Shown: positions 1-9,099, numbered from the stretch's first letter. The stretch is DNA of 64,000 nucleotides from Chryseobacterium sp. 7 (GCF_003663845.1 NZ_RCCA01000001.1:2790001-2854000), one strand, 5' to 3'. Made by a program: numbers and translations. Notes: a model not told the origin generated them from the letters alone.

Positions 1-192
1 ATGAATGTAATATTTAAAATTTTCAGCAGAATTAGGATTGCTTCTGAAGAAATTGAGCACATCTGTGAAGTCTGCTTCCTTAATGGTCTCTAAAAACTCT
101 GCAAAGGGTTCTAAAGAAAGGGTTTCATTCTTAAAAGAAAAGTATTTTTTAAGAACTGACTCAAAGTTTGTGCTGGAATTAAAGAATTTCAT
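1..192 (-). CDS. Partial unknown protein, N-terminal 64 residues
   Basis: An open minus-strand frame begins with ATG at 192 and continues without a stop to the left edge, so the C-terminus lies outside the window. The 64 visible residues begin MKFFNSSTNF and are rich in Phe, Asn and Glu, with no signal peptide or membrane segment. The start lies 13 nt downstream of the mtgA stop on the same strand, so the two genes are probably cotranscribed. I do not recognise the family; a resemblance to the start of flavobacterial Gcr-type 'site-specific recombinase' membrane proteins crossed my mind but cannot be supported from this fragment. Confidence 0.6.
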   Translation of the reverse strand, partial: MKFFNSSTNFESVLKKYFSFKNETLSLEPFAEFLETIKEADFTDVLNFFRSNPNSAENFKYYIH

Positions 193-205
193 TAGTACAA
201 AGATA

Positions 206-850
206 CTATTTCAAACTCACATTCCTCATCTGTCTCATGATCCAATTATGTTTCTTTCTTAAATAAGGTGACGGATTTTTAGGATCATATTTCTTTGGAT
301 TAGGCAATACAGCAGCAATCCAGGCTGCATCTGAAGTACTTAGATCTTTGGAAGATTTTCCAAAATAATATTGTGCGGCAGCTTCCACTCCAAATACGCC
401 CTGCCCCATTTCAATAGAATTAAGGTATCTTTCAAGGATAATATCTTTACTCCATACTTTTTCTATGATGAATGTGTAAACGGCTTCCAACCCTTTTCTC
501 ACCCAGCTTCTTCCCTGCCAGAGAAATACATTCTTTGCAGTCTGCTGGGAAATGGTGCTTCCGCCTCTTATTTTTTTGCCTTTCTCATTGTTTTTCATCG
601 CTTTTTCGATGGCTGTATAATCGAAACCGTCATGATCAAAAAATTTCTGATCTTCAGAGGCTATCACTGCTTTTTTCACATTGCTTCCCATCTCGTCATA
701 GGAAATATAATCCCTGTGCAGTTTTCCGTATTCAAAAAGCCCTCCTATCTGGGTAAGCGTGATGGGCGGATTAAAAAATCTGCCCCAGATAATGAAAACT
801 ACATTCAAAACGAGAATGATGAAAATAAGCTGTTTAATTTTTTTCCACAT
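206..850 (-). CDS. mtgA: Monofunctional biosynthetic peptidoglycan transglycosylase
   Basis: Glycosyltransferase family 51 enzyme that polymerises lipid II into glycan strands at the outer face of the inner membrane. The 214-aa protein has a single N-terminal membrane anchor (about residues 7-24), then the GT51 signature with catalytic Glu in the 'ASEDQKFFDHDG' block (E66) and the 'GGSTISQQTAKN' block (residues 96-107). No transpeptidase domain follows, as expected for MtgA. The open frame extends 11 codons further upstream, but ATG at 850 (MWKKIKQ) gives the usual anchor. A promoter with TATTTTTG at 878-871 and TTG at 902-900 precedes it and overlaps the end of the upstream binding-protein gene. 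Confidence 0.9.
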   Translation of the reverse strand: MWKKIKQLIFIILVLNVVFIIWGRFFNPPITLTQIGGLFEYGKLHRDYISYDEMGSNVKKAVIASEDQKFFDHDGFDYTAIEKAMKNNEKGKKIRGGSTISQQTAKNVFLWQGRSWVRKGLEAVYTFIIEKVWSKDIILERYLNSIEMGQGVFGVEAAAQYYFGKSSKDLSTSDAAWIAAVLPNPKKYDPKNPSPYLRKKHNWIMRQMRNVSLK

Positions 851-870
851 AATTTGATAACAAGGAAAGG

Positions 871-902
871 CAAAAATAAGCAAATACTATGATTTACTGC
901 AA
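871..902 (-). promoter_or_regulatory. Predicted Bacteroidota-type promoter for mtgA
   Basis: On the minus strand a -7 box TATTTTTG (878-871, matches TAnnTTTG) follows a -33 TTG (902-900) after 21 nt. It lies 20 nt upstream of the chosen mtgA start and partly inside the 3' end of the upstream gene. Pattern match only. Confidence 0.45.
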
Positions 903-1940
903 TTCTTTCATATAAGTAAGCTGATAATCCTGTAAAAGTTCCGGGTGGAAGATCTTGATGTAGTCTTTAAGGATTAAATCTGCTCTTACAACACCACTTT
1001 CGAAGAAGTCATTAGCCTTCAAATTTTCTTTCCCGGCTATCGTATAGATTTTTCCTTTATTGAATACATCCAGTTTTCCGTAGAAAGGATTCATTCCCAG
1101 CATTTCTTTTTTTGAGGTATGACTTCCTGCATTCACCCAGTACTGAACGCTTCCCGCTTTGGCATATACTTCTTCAAAACTCATTGTCAAAGCTTTTTCA
1201 TCTTTATTGTCCTTCATGATATAATTGGCATTGGCATCCGAAATATAATGGGCAACAGAAGTATTTCCACCAGGAAGATACCAGACATCTCCATACATTT
1301 CATTAGCAAGAACAACAGGTTTTTCTCTGGCAGTGGAAGCAAGCTTCTTCAAATCATTATAGTTTTTCTCAACTTCCTGATATTTGGATTCAGCTTCTTT
1401 TTCTTTTCCTAATAACTCTCCGAAAAGTTTGATATAAGCCGTTTTTTCCAAAGGCTTCTGCTCCATATATTCATCCAGAAATATTACCTGAATTCCGTTG
1501 TTTTTCAACAATTCATATGTATTGTCAAAACTGGCAATATGATTGGTAAAAATAGCATCCGGCTTCATGGAAATGATCTTTTCCACATCATATTTCTGCT
1601 CACTTCCTACATTTTGAATTTTTCCTTCTTTGATAAGGTTCTGAATTTTTGCTGAATAAATATATTCCGGACTTGAAACACCGATGATTATATTTTCTGC
1701 TCCAAGCTCTGAAATATATCCGGCCATACTCGCATTGAGTAAGATTATTTTCTTAAAAGGAGTTTGATTTTGCTTAAAATTATACGCGTAATTTCCCGAT
1801 TTCAGCTCCAAGATTCCATCATGTTCCTTAAATTGGGTACGGGCAGAGATATTAGTCCAATCTGAGGACGAAATTTTTGATTCTCTTTTACAAGCTGTTA
1901 GCGCAAAAACCGTAAATAAAAGTAAAATTCTTTGTTTCAT
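894..1940 (-). CDS. ABC transporter substrate-binding lipoprotein (FepB/BtuF type)
   Basis: A 348-aa lipoprotein with lipobox LTAC (C17) and the two-lobe helical-backbone fold of iron-siderophore, haem or cobalamin binding proteins (PF01497): an N-lobe with 'SELGAENIIIGVSSPEY' and 'KPDAIFTN', a linking helix around residues 165-195, and a C-lobe ending near residue 330. In this family it presents a chelate to an inner-membrane permease after TonB-dependent import. No permease or ATPase is adjacent, so the partner and ligand are unknown. It is divergent from the tRNA gene and transcribed toward mtgA. Confidence 0.8.
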   Translation of the reverse strand: MKQRILLLFTVFALTACKRESKISSSDWTNISARTQFKEHDGILELKSGNYAYNFKQNQTPFKKIILLNASMAGYISELGAENIIIGVSSPEYIYSAKIQNLIKEGKIQNVGSEQKYDVEKIISMKPDAIFTNHIASFDNTYELLKNNGIQVIFLDEYMEQKPLEKTAYIKLFGELLGKEKEAESKYQEVEKNYNDLKKLASTAREKPVVLANEMYGDVWYLPGGNTSVAHYISDANANYIMKDNKDEKALTMSFEEVYAKAGSVQYWVNAGSHTSKKEMLGMNPFYGKLDVFNKGKIYTIAGKENLKANDFFESGVVRADLILKDYIKIFHPELLQDYQLTYMKELQ

Positions 1941-1964
1941 CTTTCAAAGAACGGAAAAAAGTGC

Positions 1965-1972
1965 TATATTTG
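1965..1972 (+). promoter_or_regulatory. -7 box for the tRNA-Arg gene
   Basis: TATATTTG exactly matches the Bacteroidota -7 consensus TAnnTTTG and sits 28 nt upstream of the mature tRNA 5' end. No convincing -33 TTG is visible at the usual distance. Confidence 0.55.
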
Positions 1973-2000
1973 CAAACCTTTAAACAACAAGGTAACACAA

Positions 2001-2074
2001 GGCCTCGTGGCGCAACTGAATAGCGCATCTGATTACGGCTCAGAAGGTTACAGGTTTGAATCCTGTCGAGGTCA
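2001..2074 (+). tRNA. tRNA-Arg (anticodon ACG)
   Basis: A complete cloverleaf can be folded by eye. The acceptor stem GGCCTCG/CGAGGTC has one G-U pair, the D-stem is GCGC/GCGC, the anticodon stem TCTGA/TCAGA carries loop TTACGGC with anticodon ACG (read as ICG, CGN arginine codons), and the T-stem is ACAGG/CCTGT with loop TTTGAAT. The discriminator base is A and CCA is not encoded, as is usual in Bacteroidota. A -7 box lies upstream and an intrinsic terminator begins 7 nt downstream, so this is a stand-alone unit. Confidence 0.96.
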
Positions 2075-2080
2075 CTTAAA

Positions 2081-2109
2081 GAGACAACTATTTTTTAGTT
2101 GTCTCTTTT
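2081..2109 (+). terminator. Intrinsic terminator of tRNA-Arg
   Basis: A perfect 10-bp stem GAGACAACTA/TAGTTGTCTC (2081-2090 with 2096-2105), a 5-nt T loop and a T4 tail, directly after the tRNA. Confidence 0.85.
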
Positions 2110-2247
2110 CTTATCCATAAACATCTCTATATTAAATTTTTACAATTTAACATTTAGTGTTTAATATTTTAAGTGTAAAACCGTTATCCTTTTTGAAATA
2201 AATTGTCTTAAAAAAACACTTCAGTAATCTTTCATACAATAAACAAA

Positions 2248-2271
2248 AAAATCCCGTATTAACGGGATTTT
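2248..2271 (-). terminator. Intrinsic terminator after the DUF2911 gene
   Basis: Stem ATCCCGT/ACGGGAT (2251-2257 with 2262-2268), extended by A-T pairs, with loop ATTA. Reading the minus strand it is followed by TTTTTTGTTT, and it lies 19 nt after the stop at 2290. Confidence 0.8.
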
Positions 2272-2289
2272 AATTTCTGAGATCTAAAT

Positions 2290-2808
2290 TTATTTAATCT
2301 CTACAGGAACTGAGATTTTATCCCAATCCATTGTGAATCCGTTATTGTTTATTTTATAAACTAAAGTTTCCTGTGTTGCTGGTAAAGCCTTTGTTTTTAC
2401 ATCAACACGTAAAGCATCCTTTGCTTCCTCGTATTTATAAGCGCCCCATTGTTTTGGCTCTTTGTTAAAAATGGCAGTCCAGGTTCCACTTTGTTTAGGG
2501 ATTAAGAAAAAGCTGTATTTACCTGCAGGAAGCTTTTTACCCTGAATGGTAATATCTTTATCTGTTTCGAAGGTAGTGGCTTCATTGGCACCCGCACGCC
2601 AAACTTTATCGTAAGCTTCTAAACCACCCCATATGGTACGTCCTTTAACAGAAGGGCTGCTATAGGCAATGGTAATGTTTGCATCTTTAATTTTTCCCGT
2701 AGCAGTAGCCGGAGGACTGGCAGGCTTTTTAGTCTCCTGCGCAAAAGCATTCACTGAAATCGTCATCGCAGCAAAAAGTACGGTAGCAGATTTAATCATT
2801 GTTTTCAT
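2290..2808 (-). CDS. Secreted DUF2911 family protein
   Basis: A 172-aa protein with a clear signal peptide (cleavage near A23/Q24) followed by one DUF2911 domain: '[15 protein letters not shown]', '[13 protein letters not shown]', '[12 protein letters not shown]' and '[15 protein letters not shown]'. The family is common in Bacteroidota and predicted to be periplasmic; its biochemical role is unknown. It lies 35 nt downstream of the restored stop of the symporter gene on the same strand, so it is probably the last gene of the deacetylase-symporter operon. An intrinsic terminator follows. Confidence 0.85.
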   Translation of the reverse strand: MKTMIKSATVLFAAMTISVNAFAQETKKPASPPATATGKIKDANITIAYSSPSVKGRTIWGGLEAYDKVWRAGANEATTFETDKDITIQGKKLPAGKYSFFLIPKQSGTWTAIFNKEPKQWGAYKYEEAKDALRVDVKTKALPATQETLVYKINNNGFTMDWDKISVPVEIK

Positions 2809-2843
2809 ATTATTTTTATTTGTTCGTTTTTGTTATTATTTAT

Positions 2844-4534
2844 TTACGAATTTACTTCTTTCTGTTTATAAAACAGTAATCCGATTGTAGAAAATATAAT
2901 GACTGCCGCTGCGCCTATTACATTAAGCCAAAGAAAAGAAACAATATCGAACTGATACACGGCAATAACCGCAATTTCAGATAAAACTGTTGCAATAAAT
3001 ACATTAGAACCTTCGATTTTTTATAGTAAAATGCAACCAGGAAAATCCCTAATATCGGTCCGTAGAAAAGAGAACCCAGTACATTAACAGCTTCAATAAG
3101 GGAGCCCATTTGAGTAGCAAACATCGCTACACCGATTGAGAAAATACCCCATGCTAAAGTATGCAGACGGCTATACTTCAATTCGGTTTTCTCATCAGGA
3201 ATTTCTTTTTTAAATATCAGATGAACATCTTTCAGGGAGCAGGCGGCAAGGGAATTCAGTGCTGCCGAAATAGAACCCCAGCTGGCCAGAAAAATGACGG
3301 CAAAAAGTAAACCGATCATCCCTACAGGCAAAGTATTTTTTACGAAATACAGGAAAATGTAATTGGTATCCGTTTTCTCGGCATTATAGTTTGAATTATT
3401 GATCGCTTCCTCTACCCTGCCGTGCAATGCCTTTACTTGGGTTTGTGTGCTTTTAAAATCCTGAATCGTTTTTGTGAGCTTGGGTGAATGAGTTTCTTTC
3501 AGCTCTAAAATTTCTTTCGATTCTGCATTGAACTTTATCTGTAAATCCTGATGCTCTTTTTCAAAGATTGCAGCCTGTTCAGGTTTTACTTCTTTTAAAT
3601 GTTGATAAGAACGTTCGTTAAAATAAATCGGAGCCGGTTTTAGAGAAAAGAATGCAAAAAGCAAAGCACCAATCAGAAGAATTGCAAACTGCATCGGAAT
3701 TTTAACCAATCCATTTAACAGCAAACCCATTTTTGCATTAGTGTTGTCTTTCGCAGTAATGTATCTCCCCACCTGACTCTGATCTGTCCCGAAGTAAGAA
3801 AGCGCCAGAAAAAAACCTCCAATTAAACCACTCCAAATATTGTATTTATCTTTCCAATCGAATTCTGTAGTGATTACGTTCAGCTTTCCGGATTTCCCCG
3901 CCAGATAAAGCGCATCATTAAAACCAATTCCATTCGGCATATTTTGAATAAGTAAATACCCTGCAAAAGCCATTGTTCCCAGAATAATGAGAAACTGTAA
4001 TTTTTGGGTATGGGCAATTGCTTTTGCTCCTCCAACATAGGTATAGATCAACAGAATACCACCTGTTAATACATTGGTTAAATAAATATTCCAGTTTAAT
4101 ACGCTTGATAAAATGATACTGGGCGCGTAAATGCTGATTCCCGTTGATAATCCTCTGGAGAAAAGAAAAAGCAGTGAAGTAAGCACTCTTGTTTTTTTAT
4201 CAAAACGATTTTCTAAATACTCATAAGCCGTGTAAACATTTAAGCGCTGAAAAATCGGGATAAAAGTGATACAGATCACAATCATTGCCAAAGGCAGACC
4301 AAAATAATACTGAACGAAACGCATGCCGTCTGTATATGCCTGTCCCGGTGCCGAAAGAAAGGTAATAGCACTTGCCTGTGTCGCCATAATCCCTATCAGC
4401 ACAATATACCAGGGCATTTTATTATCTGCTTTCAGGTAAGATTCATTACTTTTTTGGCCACGGCCGATGAATACACCGTACACCACCACTGCAACAAGTG
4501 TAAAAATAAGAACTGTCCAATCTATATTACTCAT
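2844..4534 (-). pseudogene. Sodium:solute symporter, frameshifted near its C-terminus
   Basis: SSS-family transporter (SGLT/PutP fold) that would couple Na+ entry to uptake of a small solute. The intact frame (2918-4534, 538 aa) has about a dozen membrane helices, the family block 'GGAKAIAHTQKLQFLIIL' and a hydrophilic coiled-coil insert at about residues 300-375. From 3022 downward the reading frame changes: the annotated frame ends in a non-family tail, while the neighbouring frame continues as 'IEGSNVFIATVLSEIAVI', then a last membrane helix, and stops at 2844. Adding one A to the six-A run (3017-3022, minus strand) restores 563 aa. The ATG at 4534 overlaps the stop of the 34-aa ORF. Only the last ~60 residues are affected, so partial function is possible, and a sequencing error is equally likely. 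Confidence 0.8.
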
Positions 4535-4635
4535 GCCCAGAATTTAGTAAAACCATAATAAAATGCGATCTGTAATACTAATGCAACGGCTAATAGTATA
4601 TACCAGAGGTTCCAGTTTTTAAGTTTATTGTTCAT
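4531..4635 (-). CDS. 34-aa single-pass membrane peptide, coupled on both sides
   Basis: A short ORF filling the space between deacetylase and symporter. ATG at 4635 shares one base with the deacetylase stop (TGATG), and its TGA overlaps the symporter ATG by four bases (ATGA). The peptide has a basic, polar N-terminus with three Trp/Tyr residues (MNNKLKNWNLWY) and one hydrophobic helix (about residues 12-27), ending FTKFWA. Coupling at both ends and a membrane-like composition argue for a real gene, perhaps an accessory subunit or translation-coupling peptide for the symporter. No function is known to me. Confidence 0.7.
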   Translation of the reverse strand: MNNKLKNWNLWYILLAVALVLQIAFYYGFTKFWA

Positions 4636-7139
4636 CAGTTTTTCTGTGCAGATAAAAAGTTAAAAAATAAACGCGCTGCACCCACATTTCCCGCAGGCAG
4701 CTGTCTGAAAAACGCCAAAGGGGTATAAATAAAATTACCCTTCCCGTATTTGGCATATAAAGTGGAACCCTTCAGTGGTTCTTCATCTGTATCATGCATT
4801 TCAAAAAGCGGTTCATACGCTGCATCCCATTGAGCAGGGAAATAGGCGCCACGCTCCTGTACCCAGCCTTTAAAATCATCTGCTGTAATTTTATTTGGAA
4901 AGTTCAATAATTTATGATTTGGATTTAAAAAAGTAACCGCAGCATTTTCTTCAGTAACACGCTTATTAGCAATATTAAAGTTGTACATCCCCAATTGGTC
5001 AACGGTCGTATCCTGATTGGTGTTATACTGCATCACTAAATTACCTCCGCCTTTTACATAAGACCATAAAAAAGGCATCCAGCGGCCCAGCTTTTTCTCG
5101 GTATTGTTTGCACGAACCCCCAAAACGATAGCATCATATTGTGATAGTTTGTTTTGACTGCCGTTTCCGCCGGATCCATCTAAGCTGCCATAAAAATCTT
5201 CATCTTTCAGCACATCTACCTGAATACCTGCAATGCGTAGGAATTCAGGAATGAAATCGCCAGCACCTTCTATATAACCTACTTTTTTAACCTTTGCCTG
5301 AATATCACCTTTCATTATGGTTACAGCAGCAGGCGCAAAATATTGCAAGAAAGGCAAATGCGGATACTGAATTAATATTTGTTTTTTATTGTAAGTTATT
5401 CCACCTGCAACAAAACCGGCATCCAGCTGCAAACGATCCGAATGTATTGAGGCAAGCTTATTTTTTGGAATCACGTAATCGATAGTAGTATCTTTTCCAT
5501 TGATCGAACTTATATTAGTACTCCCTAATTGTTCTCCATTATACATCAGGTTTAATTTACCATTGTTGAACTGTTTATTGGAATTAACCTTAAAAATTAA
5601 ACTCAAATGCAAATCTTCATTTTCTTTGGCTAAATAAAGCGGCTGTGTAAATTTCAGTTCCAATGCAGGAACAATGCGCAAGGCTTCAACTACATCACCT
5701 CGAACCGGATCTAATTTCTTGAAAGATAGAGGAAGTTTAACCTGAAAATTTTCTGAACCAATTTTTAAACCAAGCAAAACATTCAGTGGTGATTCTGCCT
5801 CAGGCAAACCGATTAAAGTATCATTTGGAACAGAGAAAGTGGCCGCATTCGTGGGCGGTTTTGCTAACCAATAAGGTTCTGTGATTGCTGCATCTGCAGG
5901 AATCTGAATATCATGCTGAATGGTAATTAAAGAATCTTTTGAGAGCTTTCTGTTGAAGTTTTCTGATTGACTTAACCATTGTACATTTTCTAAAACGACA
6001 GGATTTGCAGCTCTTGAAATCAGATTTAACCTGAAATTATAATGATCTCCGGCAACAGCTTCAGCCTGATTGGTAACCACCTCGCCCATAAACCCGGCAC
6101 AGCTTAAAATGATATTATCAAGAGATTTAATTTTATCCTTTTTCAGTTCTGCATCTTTTAGTCCCATTACTTTTTTTCGTAAAGCAAGCAAAGCTGGTAA
6201 ACTCTGGTCTGGGTTATTGAAATTGAAAGATGAGATAATTTGATCTAACGATTGATCAATATCAGCGTTTCCTTGTGAAGTCCAGCTTTTAACGACTCCA
6301 TCGAAAAGTGTTGTTTTTGCCGGCTCACCGACAACATGGGAAAAATATTCGGTTCTGATACCGGCTACAGATTGTGTTCCTGCACCCTGGCTTTTATGTA
6401 AACTTCTGCTTAACCCTGCCAATTCACCATAGCCCATTCCCAATTGTGCATCGTATTGCCCTACTGTTACTTTCAGTTGATTTTCAGCTGTTGTATTAAC
6501 TGAACCAAACCGGAAAGTATTCCACAGTACTCGTTTTGGCTGCCATACATTTACATATTTTAGCTGATCCGGAAAAGCTGTTTTGTCACCTGCCAGTTTG
6601 AAAGCTTTTTCTGCAACCACCGCCGAAGCCGCATGCTGTCCGTGCCCTGCCGCAGCAGTAGGTGGAAAACGACAGATAATCACATCCGGACGGAATTTTC
6701 GGATTACCCAAACTACGTCTGCTGTAATACTGTCTGCATTCCATTGCTTAAAGGTATCAGTCGTGTTTTTAGAGAACCCGAAATCAATCGCCCGGGTAAA
6801 AAACTGTTGGGCTCCGTCTAACTTTCTTGCCTCTAAAAGTTCATGCGTTCTGATCAATCCCAACGCAGCACCTTGCTCTGTGCCTAATAAATTCTGACCG
6901 CCATCTCCTCTGGTTAAAGACAAATAACCTGTTTCTACATTTTGGTCATTGATTAACCAGGAAAGCAATCCTGTATTTTCATCATCGGGATGAGCTGCAA
7001 GGTATAAAACTTTAGGCAGCTGTTTCAGGGTTTTGATTTCGCGGTAAATTTCAGATGATTTTGAGGGCCGGACCTGTTGGGCCGAACAAAAAACCGTATA
7101 AAATCCAAGGATAAATACTGTACTTACTTTTTTGAACAT
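4635..7139 (-). CDS. Secreted PIG-L/LmbE family deacetylase
   Basis: An 834-aa exported protein: signal peptide (residues 1-20), then a PIG-L zinc-dependent N-deacetylase domain with 'AAHPDDE' (residues 48-54), 'RGDGGQNLLGTEQG' and a zinc-site 'HGQH' near residue 167. The following ~500 residues are beta-rich and end in a glutamine-amidotransferase-like region (about 630-830, with 'DAIVLGVRANN' and 'GGGNLVMQYNTN'). The family removes acetyl groups from N-acetylated sugars and related compounds; the substrate here is unknown. It is the first gene of an operon with a 34-aa membrane peptide and a Na+ symporter, suggesting that the product or a related solute is taken up. A good promoter lies at 7159-7187. 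Confidence 0.85.
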   Translation of the reverse strand: MFKKVSTVFILGFYTVFCSAQQVRPSKSSEIYREIKTLKQLPKVLYLAAHPDDENTGLLSWLINDQNVETGYLSLTRGDGGQNLLGTEQGAALGLIRTHELLEARKLDGAQQFFTRAIDFGFSKNTTDTFKQWNADSITADVVWVIRKFRPDVIICRFPPTAAAGHGQHAASAVVAEKAFKLAGDKTAFPDQLKYVNVWQPKRVLWNTFRFGSVNTTAENQLKVTVGQYDAQLGMGYGELAGLSRSLHKSQGAGTQSVAGIRTEYFSHVVGEPAKTTLFDGVVKSWTSQGNADIDQSLDQIISSFNFNNPDQSLPALLALRKKVMGLKDAELKKDKIKSLDNIILSCAGFMGEVVTNQAEAVAGDHYNFRLNLISRAANPVVLENVQWLSQSENFNRKLSKDSLITIQHDIQIPADAAITEPYWLAKPPTNAATFSVPNDTLIGLPEAESPLNVLLGLKIGSENFQVKLPLSFKKLDPVRGDVVEALRIVPALELKFTQPLYLAKENEDLHLSLIFKVNSNKQFNNGKLNLMYNGEQLGSTNISSINGKDTTIDYVIPKNKLASIHSDRLQLDAGFVAGGITYNKKQILIQYPHLPFLQYFAPAAVTIMKGDIQAKVKKVGYIEGAGDFIPEFLRIAGIQVDVLKDEDFYGSLDGSGGNGSQNKLSQYDAIVLGVRANNTEKKLGRWMPFLWSYVKGGGNLVMQYNTNQDTTVDQLGMYNFNIANKRVTEENAAVTFLNPNHKLLNFPNKITADDFKGWVQERGAYFPAQWDAAYEPLFEMHDTDEEPLKGSTLYAKYGKGNFIYTPLAFFRQLPAGNVGAARLFFNFLSAQKN

Positions 7140-7158
7140 TTAGATTTGCTTTGCGGGG

Positions 7159-7187
7159 CAAATATAAGTAAATCATCTTTCTTTCAA
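7159..7187 (-). promoter_or_regulatory. Promoter of the deacetylase-symporter operon
   Basis: Minus-strand -33 TTG (7187-7185), 18-nt spacer and -7 TATATTTG (7166-7159), a full match to the Bacteroidota pattern. The deacetylase ATG is 20 nt downstream of the -7 box. Confidence 0.65.
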
Positions 7188-7294
7188 TATTAAAAAGAAA
7201 AAGCAATGAACAATTCAAACATTTTATTATATTATCCCTAATAAGAAAGCAAAAGCTGGTAAATGGGAGATTGTTTGTATTGGGTTCATTGAAA

Positions 7295-7465
7295 TTTATA
7301 AAATTATTTTTGATTAAAAGATTATCGCAAAGTTCATTAATCATTCTTTTGTATTGTAAGCGGGCAAGGAATGACACTTTTAAGACAGCCTCTTCTATCC
7401 TTTATTTTCTTAAAATCAATAATTTCAAAAAATATAAACCTTACGTCAGAAAAACTCGTAATTAA
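7295..7465. repeat. Dispersed intergenic repeat, degenerate copy
   Basis: This part of the 529-bp gap 7140-7668 resembles the segment at 9100-9300: shared pieces include TTGATTAAA, CGCAAAGTT, AATCATT and a closing AAATATAAACCTT/AATAAAAACCTT block. It is weakly conserved and has no believable ORF. The rest of the gap is AT-rich and ends with the promoter of the next gene. Confidence 0.4.
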
Positions 7466-7638
7466 CGCGACATCTTTTCAAGCAAAGAACAATCAAAGAA
7501 AGAATTCAGAGAAAAACAGATTTTTGATATAAATAATTTTTAACCTAAAATAAAATACTAAAATTAAGCAAAATATTACTAATTCATTAATTATTTATCA
7601 ATTATAAATAATTTTCTTTATTATTCATAAAAAAAAGT

Positions 7639-7646
7639 TATATTTG
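7639..7646 (+). promoter_or_regulatory. -7 box upstream of the 405-aa secreted protein
   Basis: TATATTTG, an exact TAnnTTTG match 22 nt upstream of the ATG at 7669. No clear -33 element in the AT-only sequence upstream. Confidence 0.5.
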
Positions 7647-7668
7647 GATTAACAAATCACACTTTAAC

Positions 7669-8886
7669 ATGAAAACAAAATTTACACAAATCAGTGCTAT
7701 TCTTATTTCCGGATTTTCATTAGCTCAAGTTGGTGTCAATACAGCTTCACCAAAAACAACAGTGGATGTATCTGCTAAAAGAGATACTTCAGGATTGATT
7801 GCGGATAACACACAAACCTTCGGATTACAGGCTCCCAGACTTACAAGAACTGAGCTTACAGCCAATACTGGTACCTATAGCAGTGATCAGACCGGAGCAT
7901 TAATTTATATTACAGATGTTACGGGTGGAGATACTGCCGGACAACGTGTTAATGTTACTGCTACAGGTTATTATTATTTTGACGGAACAGTATGGCAAAG
8001 ACTTACACAGGCAACAAATGCCGTTGCCCCTGCCATTTCTGCATTACAATGTACCACAGCTTATTTAAGTCCTTCTACTTATGTTGCCGGTACTCCTTAC
8101 AGCGGAAACCTGAAAATGAGCTATACCCAGGGAAACGGAGGCGCGTATAATTCAGGAGCTTCTTTTATAGTAAACGGATTAACTTTCCAGCTAAGACCCG
8201 GAACTTTAGAGTTTGGTGATGGCGAATTGGTATTCTCAGTGAGTGGAACTCCTACCACCGCTAATGACATGACGCTTCCTATAACCAGCACTGCAGTTCC
8301 TTTCTTAACAGCAGGACAAAACTGTACCGCTACAGTGGGAAACAGCAGCCGTGCAGACATTGCAACTGTGGCTGCGATGGGATACCCTACGCTAACCACC
8401 GATGCCAATGGGAAACAAGCCTATACCTTCCCTCTTGCCAGCCCGGATGGCAAATATTCCATCAGGGTAATATTTGATACTACAAGTGGTACAACGCTTG
8501 CCAATCCTAATGTACAGCTGTATAATAATACAGGTGCTACCGTTAACCTATACTGGAATTATAATACCGAATATGGTGGATATATTGGTTCGGCTGTAAC
8601 TACCAACAATATTACTTCAGGAGTATGGGGCGGTATGGGAGATTCATCTGCTACGTGGTTTCCTCAAGGAACGGGAGCACTAGGAAGTTCTTACTGGGGG
8701 AACATAGGGATTATAGATGGATCCGGCGGCGGACCTGAGCATAGAAGATATACCTGGATAGACAGTAATTCTGCTTCAAAAACCGCTTACACCGCAACCA
8801 TTATGGCAGGAGCCCCTACTTCAGGCAATTCCCAGCCTAACCTTACTAAAATATTCATCAAGCTGGAGCAGGTAAAAGCACAGTAA
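7669..8886 (+). CDS. Secreted protein with 'VGVNTASP' head module
   Basis: A 405-aa protein with a signal peptide ending at A19, followed by the head motif 'QVGVNTASPKTTVDVSAK', then 'GALIYITD' and 'GYYYFDGTVWQRL', a module found in many flavobacterial exported proteins that resembles phage tail-fibre heads. The remaining ~280 residues are Gly/Thr/Asn-rich, predicted beta, with a conserved-looking 'CTTAYLSPSTYVAGTPYSGN' block near residue 125. Its own -7 box lies upstream and a hairpin lies just downstream, so it is a single transcription unit. No T9SS C-terminal sorting domain is evident. Function unknown; surface or extracellular structural role inferred. Confidence 0.75.
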   Translation: MKTKFTQISAILISGFSLAQVGVNTASPKTTVDVSAKRDTSGLIADNTQTFGLQAPRLTRTELTANTGTYSSDQTGALIYITDVTGGDTAGQRVNVTATGYYYFDGTVWQRLTQATNAVAPAISALQCTTAYLSPSTYVAGTPYSGNLKMSYTQGNGGAYNSGASFIVNGLTFQLRPGTLEFGDGELVFSVSGTPTTANDMTLPITSTAVPFLTAGQNCTATVGNSSRADIATVAAMGYPTLTTDANGKQAYTFPLASPDGKYSIRVIFDTTSGTTLANPNVQLYNNTGATVNLYWNYNTEYGGYIGSAVTTNNITSGVWGGMGDSSATWFPQGTGALGSSYWGNIGIIDGSGGGPEHRRYTWIDSNSASKTAYTATIMAGAPTSGNSQPNLTKIFIKLEQVKAQ

Positions 8887-8908
8887 TATAATACTTCTAA
8901 AATAGGTT

Positions 8909-8941
8909 TGCCCCCAAAAAGTTAGACACTTTTTAGGGGCA
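8909..8941 (+). terminator. Hairpin after the 405-aa secreted protein
   Basis: TGCCCC and AAAAAGT (8909-8922) pair with ACTTTTT and GGGGCA (8928-8941) around a 5-nt loop, followed by a T-rich stretch. It sits 22 nt after the stop codon at 8886. The left arm resembles IS3-family terminal repeats, see findings. Confidence 0.6.
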
Positions 8942-9099
8942 TTTCTTATTAAGGCACGAAGTTTACGGTATATGTATCGATGTAAAATCATAAGTGGTAT
9001 CCGTATCACTTACTCTCCGAAATCTCCTGACTTTGGAGCAATTTTAAGGGAAATAATCTTACGACTTTACCAGCTCAGCGGGAGATATATTTGAAATTA

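Noticed and set aside
371..892. 173-codon plus-strand ORF opposite mtgA
   Set aside because: Exact antisense of a recognised enzyme; Phe/His/Ser-rich shadow composition.
7051..7377. 108-codon minus-strand ORF spanning the deacetylase start and its promoter
   Set aside because: It overlaps the signal-peptide region in another frame and crosses a good promoter.
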